A stretch of DNA of 36,166 nucleotides from a virus: IMG/VR virus record IMGVR_UViG_3300014839_001399, positions 1-36,166 of that record; one strand, given 5' to 3'. This document shows, in pieces, positions 33,106-36,166 of this stretch. The position numbers were made by a program, and so were the translations under genes. The notes beneath the pieces are model-generated. The model worked only from the letters and a program-made list of their open reading frames with translations. It was not told where the DNA came from and did no database searches. The first letter of the stretch is position 1. Each line of letters opens with the position of its first letter.

Positions 33106-33256
33106 ATCTAATTTCTTATTTTTTTATTTTTAGTTCTTTATATAAAGAGAAAAACTTGTTTCACTATCTTCACCGCCTGCCCAACTCCTTGTCTGATAAG
33201 CAGTTGCGCGGTGAAACTTCGATAAAATATCTTCACTTTTCCTTCACTTCTTTCAC
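33070..33256. repeat. Cluster of GTGAA motifs with 14-bp inverted repeat and AT-rich palindrome
   Basis: GTGAAGATAGTGAA at 33070-33083 recurs inverted at 33160-33173. Related pieces lie at 33211-33216 (GTGAAA), 33228-33236 (TATCTTCAC), 33243-33247 and 33252-33256 (TTCAC). Between the two main arms is a 12-bp perfect palindrome CTTTATATAAAG (33136-33147). The stretch 33106-33256 has no gene. It may be a regulator operator or replication iterons beside the primase-helicase gene. Confidence 0.6.
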
Positions 33257-35380
33257 TCAAAACGGCCTCGGCTCATTAAAATCAGCACTAAGCTGGTTCT
33301 CGCCTGCCTTTAACCCCACCCCAAACCAGTAAAGGTTGCCTTTATCCCCGCCATGAGTGAGCCTGTCCTTCACAAAGCCGCGCTTCTTCATGTAATCGAT
33401 AAACTCATTGCGGTTGATATAGCGAAGGCCGATATCCTTTGCCCATTGCTGAATATCTTTGAGAATGACACCTGACTGAACTTTGCAGTCCTGCCCTAAC
33501 ACACATCGTTCCTCAATGTAATTGCCGATCAGATCCGACTCCTCCTGATACTCAGTCGTGGCCGCCACAACCTTGTCCGGCCTGCCCAATCCCTGCTTCT
33601 GCCAAACCTGAAAGCCTTCAACAGCCCAATTCAGAATGCCCTCATATTCAGCCGATAGCTTCTCATCCAGCTTGGGATCACGTTCATTGGGCTGAATGAC
33701 GCGCTCAAAAGGAATGGTGACAATACGCCGCCAGATGCCTTTGTCCGTTCCTGAAATATTGGGCTTATGATTTGTTGCGAAGAAAATCTTGAACGTGGCA
33801 AAGAAGTCGAAATACTCTCTATGCAGATACCTCGCTGATATCGGGTCGTCACCAGTCAACTGTTTGATCTGCGCTTCCGCCAACGCCTTTGATTTACCTG
33901 ACTCAAGCGCGGTCACAAACCGAGTTCCTTTAAGCCGCGCTACATCATTCGGAATGGAGTCGTTGTACTTCTCCATCAAGGTCGTGGCCGGTGTGTTGAT
34001 CGCGTAATCACCAAGAATCCTGAAGATATGTTTTAAGAACGTGGACTTGCCGTTCATGCCTACGCCATAAAGAATAAAGACGCACTGCTCTTTTGTTGAT
34101 CCAGACAGCGAATAGCCCACTGACTTCTGCATAAAATCAATCAACTGCATGTCGCCTTGAAATATCGTCATCAAGAAACGCCGCCACTCAGGACACTGTG
34201 CGTCTTTGTGATACTCAAGCTCAACACGGCGGGTAATGAAATCGTCTTTGCTGTGGGGTTTTAATTCGCCTGTCTCGAGGTTCAGCGTTCCGTTCTTACA
34301 ATTAAGAAAAATCAAATCTTTGTCGAAGTCGTCACTCCGCGCCGCCACCCCTTCGCTTCGCACAAGGTTGACCATCGCCTTGAGCCGCGCCTCTGATTCA
34401 CTTCTTATTGCATGCTTAAATAAAAACTTATCGTTTGTGGCCTTAGACATCTGATACATCTGCTTGGCCGTATTCTTTGCGAGCTTCAAAATCTGAAATT
34501 TCTCGTCACGTTCCCATCTCGTGCCGTCCCAAATAAACCACCCGCCAAGAGAATCGCAATACTTGATGCTGTCGCCGTACTTCTCCAAAAACAAACCGGC
34601 GTTCCACACATCCGTAAAAGGTTCTTTTGTCTGTGCCTTAGTTTTATCCTCATCCTCAGTGCTGTAACGCGAAACACTCGCGGCGATCGTTGAAACTTCC
34701 TTCTTAGGCAGGGGTGGCACACAACGGCTGTCGTTTATTGAATGAAGCATCATCTCGATCTGTGGATGATCGAGACCCATCTTGCGCATCCGCACGCCCA
34801 TGTGCATGAGCGAATTGTTGCGGTTCTCGGTAATCTTCGCGCCCTTATCGGACAGATCGACAACCGGCTGTTTCTCACTTAAAAGCTCAACCAGCCACGC
34901 TGGAGCCTCCGCGATCATCGTTTCATCAGGATGATGCGCGGCCTCCCATTCGTATGACCTATCCTCAATAACGCTGGGTGGCGCGATAACATAACCGCCA
35001 TCGCCACGGATATCAATACCCGGGCGGACGCCGGTCTTACAACCGATACCATTCTCGGGATAGCGGAAGAAAATATGTCTTCCGCCACTCCAAGTAAGAG
35101 ATTCTACGGTATGCGGCATCTCCCCAAACTCGCGTTCAAGATCCTTTAATGACTCATCACCAGTCGCGCCGTTTTTAACGTCAATATCAACAACGAATAT
35201 CCCCGACACCTTGCCGGTCGCAATAGCGATATTCGCGCCGTTATGGCCGTTGAATAACTGCCTGATAACCGCTTCATCAGCTGACGCGTCTTTGAATCCG
35301 CGTGGCGTTAAAGGAATCTTGTTCTTGCATGGGAATACCGACCAACCTCGTTTGGCATAAAATAAAGCCTGTTCAAGCAT
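33257..35380 (-). CDS. Prim-pol / D5-type primase-helicase
   Basis: A 707-aa replication protein. Residues 1-170 form a bifunctional primase-polymerase domain: catalytic DIDVKNG (65-71), SGGRHIFF (98-105) and GIDIRGDGGYVIAPPS (121-136). A linker and primase C-terminal helix domain follow (to about 245), then a D5_N-like region and a superfamily 3 helicase with Walker A GVGMNGKS (439-446) and downstream FFATNHKPNI as a sensor/arginine-finger region. Such proteins prime and unwind phage or plasmid DNA. The ATG at 35380 has TTGAGG upstream. Replication is probably started at a nearby origin. Confidence 0.92.
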   Translation of the reverse strand: MLEQALFYAKRGWSVFPCKNKIPLTPRGFKDASADEAVIRQLFNGHNGANIAIATGKVSGIFVVDIDVKNGATGDESLKDLEREFGEMPHTVESLTWSGGRHIFFRYPENGIGCKTGVRPGIDIRGDGGYVIAPPSVIEDRSYEWEAAHHPDETMIAEAPAWLVELLSEKQPVVDLSDKGAKITENRNNSLMHMGVRMRKMGLDHPQIEMMLHSINDSRCVPPLPKKEVSTIAASVSRYSTEDEDKTKAQTKEPFTDVWNAGLFLEKYGDSIKYCDSLGGWFIWDGTRWERDEKFQILKLAKNTAKQMYQMSKATNDKFLFKHAIRSESEARLKAMVNLVRSEGVAARSDDFDKDLIFLNCKNGTLNLETGELKPHSKDDFITRRVELEYHKDAQCPEWRRFLMTIFQGDMQLIDFMQKSVGYSLSGSTKEQCVFILYGVGMNGKSTFLKHIFRILGDYAINTPATTLMEKYNDSIPNDVARLKGTRFVTALESGKSKALAEAQIKQLTGDDPISARYLHREYFDFFATFKIFFATNHKPNISGTDKGIWRRIVTIPFERVIQPNERDPKLDEKLSAEYEGILNWAVEGFQVWQKQGLGRPDKVVAATTEYQEESDLIGNYIEERCVLGQDCKVQSGVILKDIQQWAKDIGLRYINRNEFIDYMKKRGFVKDRLTHGGDKGNLYWFGVGLKAGENQLSADFNEPRPF

Positions 35381-35404
35381 TCGTTGACCTCAAATCTATT
35401 TGAA

Positions 35405-35431
35405 AAGGGGGCGGCATTACACCGCCCCCTT
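35405..35431 (-). terminator. Strong hairpin between SSB-like and primase genes
   Basis: A perfect 10-bp stem AAGGGGGCGG/CCGCCCCCTT with a 7-base loop, followed on the minus strand by TTTTC when the stem Ts are counted. It lies four bases past the TGATAA tandem stop of the upstream gene. The T tract is short, so it may act as a partial terminator that lowers primase expression. A small CAAAT/ATTTG repeat follows at 35391-35402. Confidence 0.65.
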
Positions 35432-35437
35432 CGGTTA

Positions 35438-36166
35438 TCAGTACGGTCTCTTTTCGGCCGCTTCATCTTGCACATCTTCTTCGTGAACTTGAATCGCGTT
35501 CGCCTTGGAAGCAAAGTCATTCCATAGCCGCTCACAGACTGCGTATTCCTCGGCCAGCGCATCACCGACCGGTGTGACTTTTAAGACGGCATAGGTCGCG
35601 ATGTCGTTTGTCTCCATCTGCGACACCAGCTTGTATTTGCGCGAGAACATATCGCCTCCGCAAAACTTCGCCAGCGACAACAGATTCTTCCCCGCCCTGT
35701 AGCTCGTTTTCGAGAAACTCACGATGATCGGCATGGGAACGCCCGGGAAGTACGAGAAGAAGTTAATGAACGTCGTCGCAACCGGCTTCTCCCCATTAGG
35801 CCCGAACTTCGCCTCGGCTTTAACTTTCGGATCCAGCGGGTCCGTAGACTTCCAGATAACCGCGCCCGGATCGAACTCCGAGTCGAAATTCGGATCGTCC
35901 TTACTCCGAGGATTAAACCGGATGTAATTCTTAAACATGAAGATCGGAATGAACTCCTGTGGCAACACCTCTTTGGTGAGCGAATTAATAACCGACCCCA
36001 CCTTGATGCCTTCAAGTCCTTCCGTTAATTCAGGCGACAACGCCTGCATCAGCTTCGCGCGGGGAATAATGAGATCCTCACGATCCACTCCACCCTCGAA
36101 ACCTCTTTGAACGCCTTCCGCCTGCATCAATGCACCGCTTTGAACTTTCGCTATTTCTTGTGACAT
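35438..36166 (-). CDS. Phage DNA-metabolism protein, possibly SSB-like
   Basis: A 242-aa protein whose start is the last codon of the window. No catalytic motif is seen. After a variable N-terminus, residues 28-60 (DREDLIIPRAKLMQALSPEL) and the following strand-rich part (FIPIFMFKNYIRFNP, then TFINFFSYFP and MPIIVSFSKTSYRAGK) resemble the beta-barrel single-strand-binding-like proteins often encoded before phage primases. The C-terminus is acidic (HEEDVQDEAAEKRPY), as in many SSBs. The assignment relies on position and general pattern and is tentative. It ends in a tandem TGATAA. Confidence 0.5.
   Translation of the reverse strand: MSQEIAKVQSGALMQAEGVQRGFEGGVDREDLIIPRAKLMQALSPELTEGLEGIKVGSVINSLTKEVLPQEFIPIFMFKNYIRFNPRSKDDPNFDSEFDPGAVIWKSTDPLDPKVKAEAKFGPNGEKPVATTFINFFSYFPGVPMPIIVSFSKTSYRAGKNLLSLAKFCGGDMFSRKYKLVSQMETNDIATYAVLKVTPVGDALAEEYAVCERLWNDFASKANAIQVHEEDVQDEAAEKRPY

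Noticed and set aside
6478-36166. Genome-wide TAG recoding (TAG as Gln)
   Set aside because: All long phage genes are free of in-frame TAG, and TAG ends other genes (for example at 7093 and 9948) where read-through gives short, out-of-frame overlaps.
1-36166. Integrase, att sites or tRNA marking prophage ends
   Set aside because: No recombinase motif, tRNA cloverleaf or flanking direct repeat was seen, so prophage status is not claimed.

Overview
The window is a tightly packed block of genes that all read from the minus strand, so functionally it runs from right to left. Positions 6478-36166 are the replication, packaging, head and tail modules of a lambda-like siphophage or prophage. Positions 1-6259 are a visibly more AT-rich four-gene restriction-modification operon. 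No integrase, att site, tRNA, rRNA or CRISPR array was seen. Whether this is a prophage, a free phage contig or an island therefore cannot be decided here, nor whether the restriction operon is phage cargo or host flank. The host is not identifiable with confidence. Strong AGGAGG ribosome sites, moderate GC and a CCTGCC-G-GGCAGG palindrome inside a gene suggest a bacterium, possibly Gram-negative from an uncultured phylum; this is only an impression.

Layout, in direction of transcription. 36166-32830: an early-type block with a possible DNA-binding/SSB-like protein, a prim-pol/D5-type primase-helicase, an intergenic cluster of GTGAA motifs, a small acidic protein and a 44-aa membrane protein. 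32514-28527: a ParB-DNA methyltransferase fusion, small and large terminase, and a zinc-ribbon protein. 28498-28367: a promoter-leader-terminator unit in front of the structural operon. 28353-21441: head genes in lambda order (gpW, portal, protease with a probable internal scaffold start, decoration protein, capsid), then head completion proteins, tail terminator and tail tube. 21425-14508: tail assembly chaperones with a canonical A AAA AAC minus-1 frameshift site, tape measure, DUF2460 and DUF2163 proteins, and a fused NlpC/P60-tail tip protein. 14506-6478: zinc ribbon, receptor-binding candidates, three consecutive radical SAM/SPASM enzymes, an Lcl-type lectin-fold protein, small membrane proteins and a terminal gene broken by an in-frame TAG. 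A bidirectional terminator closes the phage operon.

The most unusual part is 8803-13323. A translationally coupled run encodes a three-repeat protein with a Cys/Tyr/Trp-rich tail, an unknown 126-aa protein and three different radical SAM/SPASM maturases, embedded in the tail-fibre region. This looks like a phage-borne system for post-translational modification of a peptide or virion protein. The second noteworthy unit is the restriction operon, in which two amino-methyltransferases and an Mrr-nuclease/SF2-helicase follow a ribbon-helix-helix regulator whose promoter -10 lies inside a perfect inverted repeat.

Hidden genes and signals not obvious from long open frames are listed: a 45-aa zinc ribbon, a 44-aa membrane protein, an internal scaffold start, the frameshifted G-T chaperone and an amber-interrupted gene. 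Several starts were moved to ATG codons with better ribosome sites.
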